Program-made: the position numbers and the translations under genes
Assembly (NCBI GenBank): GCA_002439165.1
Contig: DJTE01000033.1
Span: forward strand, 186,001-250,000
Reading direction: 5' to 3'
Length of the DNA stretch: 64,000 nt
Source: Chryseobacterium indologenes
Lineage (GTDB): Bacteria > Bacteroidota > Bacteroidia > Flavobacteriales > Weeksellaceae
The notes under the pieces: model-generated
The model's input: the letters and a program-made list of their open reading frames with translations, nothing else
Told to the model about the DNA's origin: nothing
The model's database searches: none
Shown: one piece after another, positions 1 to 8,302 of the stretch
Layout: each line of letters opens with the position of its first letter
How positions within the stretch are numbered: the first letter of the stretch is position 1

Positions 1-451
1 CGGCATGCCCCTGATAGGCTGCTGCTGATGTTGTATTGATAACAGAACTTCCTTCTTTCAGATAAGGAAATACCACTTTGGTAAGCAGGATCATTCCTAC
101 AATATTGGAATCAAAGGTCTTTCTGATGTTCTTTTCTTCCAGATCCTTAATGTTTTCGGCTGGAAACTGTACTCCGGCGTTATTGATGAGAATATCTATT
201 CCTCCGAATTCCGAAGCGACATGCTTTACTGTTTTTTCACAAAATTCATAATCATTGATGTCTCCCCGGAAAGTGATGCACTTTCTGCCCGATTTTTCTA
301 TTTCTTTTTTTGTTTTTTCCGCATCTTTATCATCGGTATGATAAATAACAGCAATGTCAGCACCTTCCCGGGCAAAGGCCAGGGCAACGGCTTTTCCAAT
401 TCCGCTGTCTGCACCTGTAATAAGTATTGATTTGTTTTTAAATTCATCCAT
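1..451 (-). CDS. SDR family oxidoreductase (3' part missing)
   Basis: Short-chain dehydrogenase/reductase, NAD(P)-dependent, cut by the left window edge after about 150 residues. Reading from the ATG at 449-451, the Rossmann cofactor motif TGADSGIG lies at residues 12-19 and the structural NNAG motif at 90-93; the Ser-Tyr-Lys active site would lie just beyond the visible part (the TTSAAAYQG stretch is the start of it). The sequence resembles the stress-type SDRs annotated as glucose 1-dehydrogenase-like or YhxC-like, but the substrate cannot be told. It follows the SDR at 458-1255 by only 6 bases on the same strand, so it is probably the last visible gene of the catalase-led operon. Confidence 0.85.
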   Translation of the reverse strand, partial: MDEFKNKSILITGADSGIGKAVALAFAREGADIAVIYHTDDKDAEKTKKEIEKSGRKCITFRGDINDYEFCEKTVKHVASEFGGIDILINNAGVQFPAENIKDLEEKNIRKTFDSNIVGMILLTKVVFPYLKEGSSVINTTSAAAYQGHA

Positions 452-457
452 ATCTCA

Positions 458-1255
458 CTACTTTCCGGTTACGGGCTTCTGCATTTCTGCCATTCTGTGT
501 GCGGCCATACTATCAGTCGCAATATTGGCCATTGCTACGGAAAGTTTATTTTTAATTCCGGAGATCACCTTGTCTTCACCGTTCATCAGGGCATTGTAAC
601 CGTCTATGGCTACTTCTTCGGGAGAGGCAAGACTGTCTTTGTCTTCCAGAATTTTACTTCTGTTCATATCCGCTTTATTGAAAAAATCGGTATCGGTAGG
701 ACCGGGAAGCAGTGCTGTTACAGTAATTCCTGTATCTTTCAGCTCTTCACGAATGGCTTCGGACCAGGAAAGGACAAATGCTTTCGTCCCGTGATATACC
801 GAATGCCAGGGACCGGGAGCTTTACTTGCCACGGAAGCAAGGTTCAGTATTTTTCCCGATCCTTTGGACAAGCGGTCCTTAATAAACAACTTTGTTAATA
901 TGATGACTGAAATAATGTTTAAACTGACAATATCTACTTCCCTGTGAATATCCGTATCCTGAAATTTTCCATATACGCCCTGTCCCGCATCGTTCACCAG
1001 AATTTCCGGGCTTATGGCATTCAATTTCAATTCAGAATACAGGGAATAGGCTTCATCCTGAAGAAAAAGGTTTTTTGAAATACTGATGACATTGACGCCG
1101 TAATTTTTTAATTCAACGGCTTTGCGCTGCAGTTCTTCATGATTTCTGGCGACAATCACAAGATCGTAACCGTTTTGGGCAAACTGTTTCGCCAGCTCAT
1201 ATCCTATTCCGCTTGTGGCTCCTGTAATCAGGGCATATTGGTGCTTACGTTCCAT
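458..1255 (-). CDS. SDR family oxidoreductase, DltE-like
   Basis: NAD(P)-dependent short-chain dehydrogenase of 265 residues, the usual family length. TGATSGIG cofactor motif at residues 11-18, active-site Ser about 141, Tyr154 and Lys158 (YHGTK). The normally conserved NNAG motif reads NDAG at 88-91, a tolerated variant. The PGPTDT motif near residue 185 follows the catalytic block as in classical SDRs. Substrate is unknown. It starts 6 bases after the CinA-like gene and is followed 6 bases later by a second SDR, so the two are likely co-transcribed with catalase; this suggests a role in a stress response, which is inference. Confidence 0.88.
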   Translation of the reverse strand: MERKHQYALITGATSGIGYELAKQFAQNGYDLVIVARNHEELQRKAVELKNYGVNVISISKNLFLQDEAYSLYSELKLNAISPEILVNDAGQGVYGKFQDTDIHREVDIVSLNIISVIILTKLFIKDRLSKGSGKILNLASVASKAPGPWHSVYHGTKAFVLSWSEAIREELKDTGITVTALLPGPTDTDFFNKADMNRSKILEDKDSLASPEEVAIDGYNALMNGEDKVISGIKNKLSVAMANIATDSMAAHRMAEMQKPVTGK

Positions 1256-1261
1256 ATGGAT

Positions 1262-1762
1262 TTATTTTAAAATTAAAAACTGGTTCATCTCACTTTTAAA
1301 GCATCCCAGAATGAATTCTGTATAGTACAGCTGGGCATTCAGGGCCTGGGTTTTGGGATGGAGTTCCAGTTTTTTGGTAAGAACGATCTCTCCTTTATAG
1401 GAAAATGAGAAATAAGCAAAAATTTTATAGGATGAATTTCTGATGGGGGTACAGTATCCTGTTGTAGCGATGGACCAGTCGGATTCAAATAGTTTTGCTA
1501 CGTTAAGCGCCATGGTTTCCGCTATATTTTCCGATACGCAGTCGCATTCTTCGGCTTCGGTACGGTCTACATTCAGAAGCTTTACTTTCTGCGGGAGGGT
1601 ATATGCTGTCATCCCTCCTTTATAGATCAGAGAGGCATTCGGCATCTGCGAAAAAGACAGCTGCAGGCATCCTGAAGTAACGCTTTCGGCTATTGATACG
1701 GTTTCATCTGCCGTCATCAGTGACTGGCTTATATATTCCAGAAGGTTTTTTTGAAATTCCAT
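1262..1762 (-). CDS. CinA C-terminal domain protein (PncC-like, degenerate)
   Basis: A 166-residue stand-alone CinA C-terminal domain. In the family this domain is nicotinamide-nucleotide amidohydrolase (PncC), which recycles NMN to nicotinate mononucleotide. The landmarks are present but altered: AESVTSG at residues 25-31 where AES(C/S)TGG is usual, YKGGMTAY at 47-54, and TGYCTP at 101-106 where TGxAGP is usual. The altered active-site loops leave activity uncertain. It sits 42 bases downstream of catalase and 6 upstream of an SDR on the same strand; stand-alone CinA-C proteins beside catalase and KGG-type stress genes fit a stress regulon. Confidence 0.75.
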   Translation of the reverse strand: MEFQKNLLEYISQSLMTADETVSIAESVTSGCLQLSFSQMPNASLIYKGGMTAYTLPQKVKLLNVDRTEAEECDCVSENIAETMALNVAKLFESDWSIATTGYCTPIRNSSYKIFAYFSFSYKGEIVLTKKLELHPKTQALNAQLYYTEFILGCFKSEMNQFLILK

Positions 1763-1804
1763 GACATTATATTTAGTAAGTTAGTGTGGTGTGAAAGGCT
1801 GTTT

Positions 1805-3946
1805 TTATGGCTGTGAATTCCGATCCTGTTCCAGATCCCAGACTCTGTGTTCAGCAATTGCTTTTACAAACCTATCCCGGGGATTTTTATCCTGCCAGGT
1901 GATGATTGCTCTGTCTTCGTGTTTTCTGGCAGCTACATTGCTGCTGCGGTAAAGAGATTCTGTTCCTTCTCCAAAACAGATGGCTTTACAATGTTTGTAC
2001 GCTTCGTTGATAAAATTCAGAACAGGATATCTGTTTTCCGGGATCATCAGCTCTTTTGCCGATTCTTCCCCGGCACTGATGTAAAGGGCATCAAAACAGA
2101 CACTGGCTGTACTGGTAAGGGAATGTTCAGGATTGAGGGATGACCCGTCATTGATTTTTACCGGAGCAAGATCTGGGGCAATAATTTCTACTTTTGCTCC
2201 TTCTGATTCCAGTTTTGTTTTAAGATCATTCACTGCTCTGCCCTCTGCGCCATTAGCCATAATGAAGCCTATTTTTCTGCTTCTGACGGTATTTTTCACC
2301 GTATCTTTCATGCTGAGTGCTTCCGAGATTCTGGTTTTAGGTTCTCTTTCTTCACTCTGCAGTTCTATCATATTGCCGTCCGCAGGAATACTCTGATTGG
2401 GCCAGTCTGGTTTTTTAACTTCAACACCGAGTTTTTCAGCTACCTTCCACGCGAGCGTCATGTCGATAAAAGCAAGCTGACCTACTACTCTTTCCCGGAC
2501 TGCCGGCAGGGTAACTTTTGACAGTTCAAAAATAAGGGCCTTCTGAAGATGTACTTTTTCAGGAGCAGACTGACTGTTGTAAAAGAGTTTTGCCTGTGAA
2601 TAATGATCTACAAAGCTGGAACTTCTTTCTCTTATTTTCGCTCCCGAAACTCTTTCTTCCTGAGATGTAAAGCCACCTTCAGACATCATTGCCTGGAACG
2701 GACATCCTCCGCCTATGGAATTAGGATCATAACTGGTTTTTCCTTTTACGATCTGCTGTCTCATGTGACCGTCTCTCTGGTTATTGTGTACGGTATTGAC
2801 GGATCTGTTGATGGGAATTTCGTGAAAGTTGGGAGATCCCAGCCTTGAAAGCTGAGTATCTGTATAGGAAAATAATCTTCCCTGCAGCAGCGGATCATTG
2901 GTAAAATCGATTCCGGGAATGATATGCCCCGGATGAAAAGCTACCTGCTCGGTTTCTGCAAAGAAATTATCAGGATTTCTGTTCAGGGTTAAGGTTCCGA
3001 TTATCTCTACGGGAACTTCTTCCTCAGGAATTATTTTGGTAGGGTCTAAAAGGTCAAAATCAAAGCTGTGTTCGTTTTCTTCGGGAACCAGCTGTACGCC
3101 AAAGTCCCATTCTGCATAATCACCATTTTCTATGGCTTCCCAAAGGTCTCTTTTATGAAAATCCGGATCTACTCCTGAAATTCTCTGGGCTTCGTCCCAG
3201 GCTACGGAATGGACTCCTAATTTGGGTTTAAAATGAAATTTTACGAAGTGTACTTTCCCTTCTTCACTGATGAATTTGAATGAATGCACCCCGAAACCTT
3301 CCATCATTCTCAGGCTTCTCGGAATTGCTCTGTCGCTCATCAGCCACATGATCATATGCATGCTTTCGGGCATGAGTGAAATAAAATCCCAGAAGGTATC
3401 ATGTGCTGAGGCTGCCTGGGGAATTTCATTGTCGGGTTCTGGCTTTACAGCGTGTATAAGATCCGGAAATTTAATGGCATCCTGAATAAAAAAGACCGGC
3501 ATATTATTGGCCACGAGGTCATAATTTCCTTCTTCCGTATAAAATTTCACGGCAAAACCTCTTACATCCCTTGCCAGATCGGTACTTCCTTTGCTTCCTG
3601 CGACAGTAGAAAACCTTACAAAAACAGGGGTTTCTTTTCCTAATTCCGTTAAAAATTTAGCTTTGGTATATTCTGCCATGCTTTTGGTAAGCTTAAAAAT
3701 ACCGTGAGCCCCGGAACCCCGGGCATGAACTACTCTTTCAGGGATTCTTTCATGATCAAAATGGGTAATTTTTTCTCTGAGAATAAAATCTTCAAGTAAG
3801 GAAGGTCCTCTTTCTCCGGCTTTTAAAGAATCCTGATTGTTATTGATTTTCAGTCCCTGATTGGTAGTCAGTTTTTCATTTTCATTGGAAGTGCTGTGGG
3901 TTTGCAGCTGGTCTAACTTTTTATTGTGCGGTGTATCGTTTTTCAT
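1805..3946 (-). CDS. katE: Large-subunit (clade 2) catalase, HPII type
   Basis: Haem catalase, converting hydrogen peroxide to water and oxygen in the cytoplasm. At 713 residues it is of the large HPII type. Numbering matches E. coli HPII at a constant offset of 54: distal His74 (in VVHARGSGAHG), Asn147 (in VANNMPVFF) and proximal haem-ligand Tyr361 (in RLFSYTDTQ). The catalase core covers about residues 45-540 and a C-terminal flavodoxin/DJ-1-like domain covers about 565-700, beginning at KIGFIMANG, as is diagnostic of large catalases. The first 40 residues are polar and probably form the N-terminal arm. It begins 57 bases after the stop of the preceding small gene and leads into the CinA and SDR genes with short gaps. 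General-stress or stationary-phase expression is likely from the neighbours. Confidence 0.96.
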   Translation of the reverse strand: MKNDTPHNKKLDQLQTHSTSNENEKLTTNQGLKINNNQDSLKAGERGPSLLEDFILREKITHFDHERIPERVVHARGSGAHGIFKLTKSMAEYTKAKFLTELGKETPVFVRFSTVAGSKGSTDLARDVRGFAVKFYTEEGNYDLVANNMPVFFIQDAIKFPDLIHAVKPEPDNEIPQAASAHDTFWDFISLMPESMHMIMWLMSDRAIPRSLRMMEGFGVHSFKFISEEGKVHFVKFHFKPKLGVHSVAWDEAQRISGVDPDFHKRDLWEAIENGDYAEWDFGVQLVPEENEHSFDFDLLDPTKIIPEEEVPVEIIGTLTLNRNPDNFFAETEQVAFHPGHIIPGIDFTNDPLLQGRLFSYTDTQLSRLGSPNFHEIPINRSVNTVHNNQRDGHMRQQIVKGKTSYDPNSIGGGCPFQAMMSEGGFTSQEERVSGAKIRERSSSFVDHYSQAKLFYNSQSAPEKVHLQKALIFELSKVTLPAVRERVVGQLAFIDMTLAWKVAEKLGVEVKKPDWPNQSIPADGNMIELQSEEREPKTRISEALSMKDTVKNTVRSRKIGFIMANGAEGRAVNDLKTKLESEGAKVEIIAPDLAPVKINDGSSLNPEHSLTSTASVCFDALYISAGEESAKELMIPENRYPVLNFINEAYKHCKAICFGEGTESLYRSSNVAARKHEDRAIITWQDKNPRDRFVKAIAEHRVWDLEQDRNSQP

Positions 3947-4003
3947 ATCAGTTATTTTTGGGTGTGGTTGGTATTAAAAAGTCAAACGGAATAATTCACA
4001 GGA

Positions 4004-4384
4004 TCATTCGGGTTTGTCCTGTCCCAGAGTATTTAACAGCTTATTGAGGTATTCTTCTTCTTTCAGCACTTTATAATAAGCCGTTTTGGCGTATAGAGTG
4101 AAAGAAGGGTTTTCAATCTGTATCTCTGCATCCATATCTTTACCGTTCATGGAACTTTCGCTGTGATATTCCCGGATATGAAGGATATATTCTTCGATAT
4201 ACGTATCAATTACCTTCTTCAGGATCTCACACTTTGCATTGCTTTTGATCTTTTCGAGAGATTTGATCAGAAATGCGGTAACTCCATAAGAATTGATAAT
4301 ACTGGGGAATAAGGATTCATTTTCAATCACATTATTTTTATCATTCAATCCAGAATGTTTCAAAGTGTCATTTTCAAATATCAT
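4004..4384 (-). CDS. Hypothetical protein, helical, stress cluster
   Basis: A 126-residue protein I do not recognise. It has no signal peptide or membrane segment. Composition (regular Leu/Ile/Lys/Glu spacing, several Tyr and His) suggests a mainly helical fold, and the region around residues 33-75 with IIxSYGVTAFLIKSLEKI and EYILHIREYH could be a helical bundle. A distant link to ferritin-like or DUF892-like bundles is possible from the context but I cannot show it. It lies 13 bases after the 4398-4700 gene and 57 bases before catalase, all on the minus strand, so the three are probably one transcript. Confidence 0.6.
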   Translation of the reverse strand: MIFENDTLKHSGLNDKNNVIENESLFPSIINSYGVTAFLIKSLEKIKSNAKCEILKKVIDTYIEEYILHIREYHSESSMNGKDMDAEIQIENPSFTLYAKTAYYKVLKEEEYLNKLLNTLGQDKPE

Positions 4385-4397
4385 ATCCGTAAGGTTA

Positions 4398-4700
4398 TCA
4401 GTTATCTGTAATTTTTAAATATTTCTCAAAATAATGGAGGTCTTCCTTGTCTTTAATGGAAAGGTAAAACATCACCTGTTCCGGTTCCTTCAGGCCAATG
4501 CTGTTGAATCCGTCAAAATGGGCGATCAGAGCCTGAATGTTTTCAATCTGTATGTCTTTTAAGATGACAAATAATAAAAAAACATTGTCTTTTATTTCTT
4601 TCGCATAGATGGCCGCTCCGTCTTCAAACCAGTATCCTTTGTTCTGAATTTTTACAAAATCTTTGTGTTTCAGGGTCTTTACTATTTTCTGACAATCCAT
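4398..4700 (-). CDS. Hypothetical small protein, stress cluster
   Basis: A 100-residue soluble protein of unknown function. It has an alternating hydrophobic pattern typical of an alpha/beta fold (VFLLFVILKDIQ, VMFYLSIKD) and no signal peptide. The Cys at residue 3 is the only cysteine. It is the first gene after a terminator-like hairpin (4720-4758), so it may head the transcript that continues into the 4004-4384 gene and catalase. Confidence 0.55.
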   Translation of the reverse strand: MDCQKIVKTLKHKDFVKIQNKGYWFEDGAAIYAKEIKDNVFLLFVILKDIQIENIQALIAHFDGFNSIGLKEPEQVMFYLSIKDKEDLHYFEKYLKITDN

Positions 4701-4719
4701 ATATCTGAGTATTCCTGGT

Positions 4720-4758
4720 TAAAAATAAGCCACATAAACTAAGCGCTATATGGCTTAT
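4720..4758 (-). terminator. Terminator after the DUF892 gene
   Basis: On the minus strand an AAGCCATATA arm and a TATGTGGCTT arm form a hairpin followed by a T-rich run (ATTTTT). It sits directly downstream of the DUF892 stop codon at 4767. Confidence 0.6.
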
Positions 4759-4766
4759 AGGGTGTG

Positions 4767-5363
4767 TTAATCTTCCTGTTCCGCATCAAAGTTGATGGAA
4801 GTTTCAGCAATTTCAGTGAGCTGATAATCGGTATCTTCCTCTTCCTGAAGTGTTTTTTCGAGGAGATCTGCAGCTTTGTCATGGCCCATAGTAATGGCCA
4901 GTTGTGCCAGTCCTCCATAAGTGGCTATTTCATAATGCTCTACTTTCTGGGCGGCAATAATAAGTGCTGCATCTCTTGTCATAGAGCCTTCTTCCGTAGA
5001 TTTAATGATTTCTTCGCCTTCTTTGATGATGCCTTTAATAGCTTCACATTCCTTTTTTTCAGGTTCTTCGTCAATAAGCTTAAAGACTTTTTCCAGGCGG
5101 CTTACATGCTTTTTGGTCTGCAGCTGATGATCTTCAAAGGCATCCTTCAGTTCTTCTGTGGTAGCAGCTTCCTGCATTTTTTCCAATGCATCAATAATTG
5201 CATTTTCTGCGTAATAAATATCTTTAAGGGCACTTACAAAGAATTGGTGAAGTGGTGAAGTTTTCATTTCATCCTTTTTCACGGATGTATTTCCTACTGT
5301 CATTGTTTTTTTGGGTGTAGCAGCTGATGTTGTGGTGCTGTTATCCGATGTTTTATTGGCCAT
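4767..5363 (-). CDS. DUF892 ferritin-like domain protein (YciE/YciF family)
   Basis: Ferritin-like four-helix protein of the DUF892 (YciE/YciF) family, 198 residues. The domain starts at about residue 37 with LHQFFVSALKDIYYAENAI and continues through EDHQLQTKKHVSRLEKVF and EHYEIATYGGLAQLA, which carry the Glu and His residues expected to bind a di-metal centre. The first 35 residues are Thr/Ser/Lys-rich and probably disordered. Family members are induced by osmotic and general stress in enterobacteria; the biochemical role is not settled. It lies between the KGG protein and the catalase block, each flanked by hairpin terminators, so it probably has its own transcript. Confidence 0.9.
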   Translation of the reverse strand: MANKTSDNSTTTSAATPKKTMTVGNTSVKKDEMKTSPLHQFFVSALKDIYYAENAIIDALEKMQEAATTEELKDAFEDHQLQTKKHVSRLEKVFKLIDEEPEKKECEAIKGIIKEGEEIIKSTEEGSMTRDAALIIAAQKVEHYEIATYGGLAQLAITMGHDKAADLLEKTLQEEEDTDYQLTEIAETSINFDAEQED

Positions 5364-5389
5364 GATGTGATGTGGTGTTTGGGTATTTT

Positions 5390-5432
5390 ATTTTAAAAAG
5401 ACTGCCCCTTTATACGGGATAAAAAGGCAGTC
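5390..5432 (-). terminator. Terminator after the KGG-motif gene
   Basis: GACTGCC and GGCAGTC arms (with CTTTAT/ATAAAG extending the stem) end in TTTTT on the minus strand, immediately after the stop codon at 5445. Confidence 0.7.
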
Positions 5433-5444
5433 ATGGAAAAAGAA

Positions 5445-6212
5445 TTATGAATTACGTCTGCCTCCGAATCCGGATCTTCCTGAAGATCTTCCGCCTCCGT
5501 GAGAAGCCTGTCCGCCCATTCTTGCGATTCTGGTACGGTCTGCTTTGCTCATTCCTGCGAAACCTCTTCCTGACGAACCTGATCCAGAATTGGAGCCACG
5601 ACCTGAACCGCCGTTATTTCCTCCTGATCTGGAGTTTGAATTTCCTCCTCTTCCGGAATTAGATCCCGAATCTGATCCTGAAGATCTTCTTCCGCCTCCG
5701 TGAGAAGCCTGTCCGCCCATTCTTGCGATTCTGGTACGTTCAGCCTTGCTCATTGATGCGAAACCTCTTCTTGAAGTGCCGTTACCTGATCCTGACGAAG
5801 ATCTGCCTCTTCCTCCTGACCGGGATCCTGATCCAGAATTGGAACGCCCTCTTGATCCGCCTCTTCCGGAGGTAAATCTTCCCTGGCTGTCCCGCTGCTG
5901 GTTTCCGCTTTCTGATCCTCTCCTGCCACGGTTACCGCGGCCTCTGTCATCATCGTCTTCGTCGTCATAATCATTATCATCGTCATCATCGTCATAGTCT
6001 TCGTCATCATCGTAATCGTTATCATAGTCATCATCATCGTCGTCGTAATCTTCATCAAAATAATCTTCATATTCTGAAAAATCATCGTCATAATCTTCAT
6101 CTTGCGATGCGTCATTATAACCGTGGTCATATCCCAGCTGGTAGATTTCCTCAAGGTTGCTACTGGATGAATTTCCTCTTGAACTGCGATTTCTTGAATT
6201 TCTGGTGTTCAT
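5445..6212 (-). CDS. KGG-motif (stress-induced repeat) protein, Asp-rich and RG-rich
   Basis: A 255-residue low-complexity protein of three parts: a short polar N-terminus (1-40), an Asp/Tyr-rich acidic stretch (about 40-90) and a Gly/Ser/Arg-rich basic tail (90-255) with many RG and RGG pairs. Two copies of a KGG-type motif (RTIARMGGQASHGGGR-like, each preceded by SKA(E/D)) lie near residues 155-176 and 220-243; this is the stress-induced bacterial acidophilic repeat also found in the B. subtilis general stress protein GsiB. About 50 bases covering the motif are identical between copies at 5490-5540 and 5693-5743, so the repeat is recent or under correction. No enzyme is implied; a protective or condensing role in desiccation/osmotic stress is inference from the family. 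Confidence 0.85.
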   Translation of the reverse strand: MNTRNSRNRSSRGNSSSSNLEEIYQLGYDHGYNDASQDEDYDDDFSEYEDYFDEDYDDDDDDYDNDYDDDEDYDDDDDDNDYDDEDDDDRGRGNRGRRGSESGNQQRDSQGRFTSGRGGSRGRSNSGSGSRSGGRGRSSSGSGNGTSRRGFASMSKAERTRIARMGGQASHGGGRRSSGSDSGSNSGRGGNSNSRSGGNNGGSGRGSNSGSGSSGRGFAGMSKADRTRIARMGGQASHGGGRSSGRSGFGGRRNS

Positions 6213-6428
6213 AACTGAAATTTTTATTATTAATATTTAAGTGATGTATTGCAGCCCGTGACTAGTATTAGACGGCAATTGTTTTGGTCTGATAATTTAT
6301 ACTGAATAAAGCCTTTGCTTTTTGTAACCTCTGATAAATAAAGGTTTTAGAATTGTCCTGAAAATTGATAACTCAAATGTACGGCTGAATAACTCACTTT
6401 TTTATGACCCTGGTCATATTGACCGATA

Positions 6429-7043
6429 TTAATATAAAATTTTTCTGTTTACTATTCTGATTCCTCCTTCTTTTTCCATTTTCTTTAAGGATCTTATGAC
6501 GGTTTCTACCCGCAATCCTACGAGATTGGCAATCTGTTGCCGGGTAAGATGTACCGGAAAACAGTGCTGGCAGTCGCCATCATGATAACTTTTAAGATAA
6601 TCCAAAAGCCCCTTAAGCCGGTTAATGGGATTTTGGGAAGCCATAGCCTGCATCATCACTATCTTAAAATATAATCTTTGGGAAAGACATGCATTCATGG
6701 AGAGGGAAAGATCAGGATGTAATCTGATCATCTCCAGAAAATTGGTTTTCGGTACACGAATCAGCTCGGAAGCTTCAAGACATACCGCATTCATGGGATA
6801 TTTTTTTTCAAAAAAAAGAAGTGAATCTCCAAAACTCTGGTTTTTCCCGAGAATATTATGAATAAACTCTTTTCCTTCTTCGTCAAAAGTATTAAGTTTT
6901 ACCTTACCCTGGACTATCTGAAAATAATACTGTGCATGATCGCCTTCTTTAAAAACTGTTTCTTTGGCTTTATATACTTTATCTTCTCCACCAAATGAAC
7001 GGAGAAGATTCTCATCGATATTCATGCAGCTTATCGTTTTCAT
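6429..7043 (-). CDS. Crp/Fnr family transcriptional regulator
   Basis: A 204-residue regulator with an N-terminal cyclic-nucleotide-binding-fold domain (about 20-125; GEEGKEFIHNILGKNQSFGD region) and a C-terminal winged helix-turn-helix (TRQQIANLVGLRVETVIRSLKKMEKEG at about 166-193). No cysteine cluster of the Fnr type is seen, so an oxygen-sensing iron-sulphur centre is unlikely. The effector is unknown. It is a close paralog of the gene at 7085-7681, 41 bases upstream on the same strand, and both end in the same RKILY. Its position directly upstream of the stress cluster makes that cluster a candidate target, which is inference. Confidence 0.92.
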   Translation of the reverse strand: MKTISCMNIDENLLRSFGGEDKVYKAKETVFKEGDHAQYYFQIVQGKVKLNTFDEEGKEFIHNILGKNQSFGDSLLFFEKKYPMNAVCLEASELIRVPKTNFLEMIRLHPDLSLSMNACLSQRLYFKIVMMQAMASQNPINRLKGLLDYLKSYHDGDCQHCFPVHLTRQQIANLVGLRVETVIRSLKKMEKEGGIRIVNRKILY

Positions 7044-7084
7044 CTTTTTTTATATAAAAATCGTAAAAATATTTTAAAGTATGC

Positions 7085-7681
7085 TTAATAAAGTATTTTG
7101 CGATCTTTAATTCTCAGCATTTTATCCCTCTCCATATGTTTGATAGTTCTTATTGCCGTTTCTACGCACAGGCCGGTAAGACTGGCCATCTGCTGTCTTG
7201 TAAAAGGGATAAGAAAAGAATATGGGCTTTCGTCTTCCTGAAAACTTTTAAAATAATCCATAAGACCTTTTAATCTCACTGCCGGGTTTTGGGAAGAAAG
7301 ATTCTGCATCATGATAAATTTGTAATAAAGACGCTGCGAAAGAAAGCTGCTGATCTCCAGATACAGTTTGGGTGATTTGTCAAGCAGATTTAAAAATGCT
7401 GATTTATGAAGTTTCAGAACAGTACAGTCGGTAAGAGCCTCAGCATTCATAGGATAAGGTTTGCTGATCAAAAGAATGGATTCTCCACAACTTTCTCCAT
7501 CTGAAAGTATATTTTGTATAAATTCTTTACCTTCTTCATTGTAATTGTTGAGTTTTATTTCTCCTTTAATGATCTGGTAATAATAATTCGGGGTTTCTCC
7601 CTCACTGAACAGAAGTTCTGAGGGCTTATAATATTTTGTTTCTGCTCCCGCTGAATGCAAAATTTCTTCGTTAATAACCAT
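7085..7681 (-). CDS. Crp/Fnr family transcriptional regulator (paralog)
   Basis: A 198-residue regulator with an effector-binding beta-roll (about 20-125) and a C-terminal HTH (TRQQMASLTGLCVETAIRTIKHMERD at about 161-186). It is similar throughout to the 6429-7043 protein, including the shared NEEGKEFIQNIL and RLKGLxDYxKS stretches, so the pair arose by tandem duplication. One of the two may have a changed effector or DNA specificity. The region upstream (7682-7942) is the likely promoter for the pair. Confidence 0.92.
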   Translation of the reverse strand: MVINEEILHSAGAETKYYKPSELLFSEGETPNYYYQIIKGEIKLNNYNEEGKEFIQNILSDGESCGESILLISKPYPMNAEALTDCTVLKLHKSAFLNLLDKSPKLYLEISSFLSQRLYYKFIMMQNLSSQNPAVRLKGLMDYFKSFQEDESPYSFLIPFTRQQMASLTGLCVETAIRTIKHMERDKMLRIKDRKILY

Positions 7682-7942
7682 AATAGCTTTTTTAGGTGTT
7701 TTCTCTAGCTTTCAAATTCTCTTAGTAAATGCATTGGGAAGTTCGGTCAGATTATGAATGCAAATATTAAACCTTAACAATCATTTATAACGTTAAATAA
7801 AGTTAAAAATATTTGAAAAATTCTCAGTATTTAAAATTTATCACTGAAAAGTCATACAGATAAATGAAAAACATTTACTTTTTTCATAAATAAATAATTA
7901 TAACCTGTGACAGATCTCTGATGCCGGACAAAAAAGACGAAA
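7682..7942. other. Intergenic, AT-rich, no gene
   Basis: AT-rich spacer between the Crp/Fnr pair (minus strand) and the terminator of the small lipoprotein gene (also minus). It should contain the promoter of the regulator pair; I see no convincing -7/-33 pair, no RNA and no coding potential. Confidence 0.5.
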
Positions 7943-7968
7943 AACCCGTTTCAAAGAAAACGGATTCT
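7941..7968 (-). terminator. Terminator after the small lipoprotein gene
   Basis: Minus-strand hairpin ATCCGTTTT / GAAACGGGT with a CTTT loop followed by TTTT, 24 bases downstream of the stop at 7992. Confidence 0.65.
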
Positions 7969-7991
7969 TATCAATCTATGGCATACAAAAA

Positions 7992-8216
7992 CTACTTTCT
8001 TTTTGTTCTTACCGTGTCCATACGTTTGACTGAAGTACTACTGTCGGTTCTTTTGATCGTATCGGATGACATAGGTGGTGGCGGTGCTGTAACAACTGTA
8101 TCGGATGGTATTGTGTCAAGAATAACACTGTCTGAAGTAGTTGTATTAACTTTAGTTTCTTTCCTGCAGCTCAGGACCGTTAGTCCTATAAGCATTAATG
8201 AGATAGCAAATTTCAT
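7992..8216 (-). CDS. Small Thr/Ser/Pro-rich lipoprotein
   Basis: A 74-residue protein with a lipoprotein signal: basic start, hydrophobic core and the lipobox LTVLSC with Cys17 as the lipidated residue. The mature part is only about 57 residues, rich in Thr, Ser, Asp and Pro (PPPP at about 46-49) and ends in a basic tail (RTKRK), so it is probably an unstructured envelope lipoprotein. No function can be assigned. It is monocistronic with its own terminator. Confidence 0.7.
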   Translation of the reverse strand: MKFAISLMLIGLTVLSCRKETKVNTTTSDSVILDTIPSDTVVTAPPPPMSSDTIKRTDSSTSVKRMDTVRTKRK

Positions 8217-8302
8217 AATATTAAATGGTGTTTTGTGTATGTTAAAAGTAATTTATTACCAACCGCTATCTTATGATTCAAGTCATAATCATTTATTTTT
8301 GC

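Noticed and set aside
5746..6154. Open frames on either strand across the Asp-rich and RG-rich gene
   Set aside because: Low-complexity shadows (Met/Thr/Ile or Pro/Leu runs) of the KGG-motif gene.
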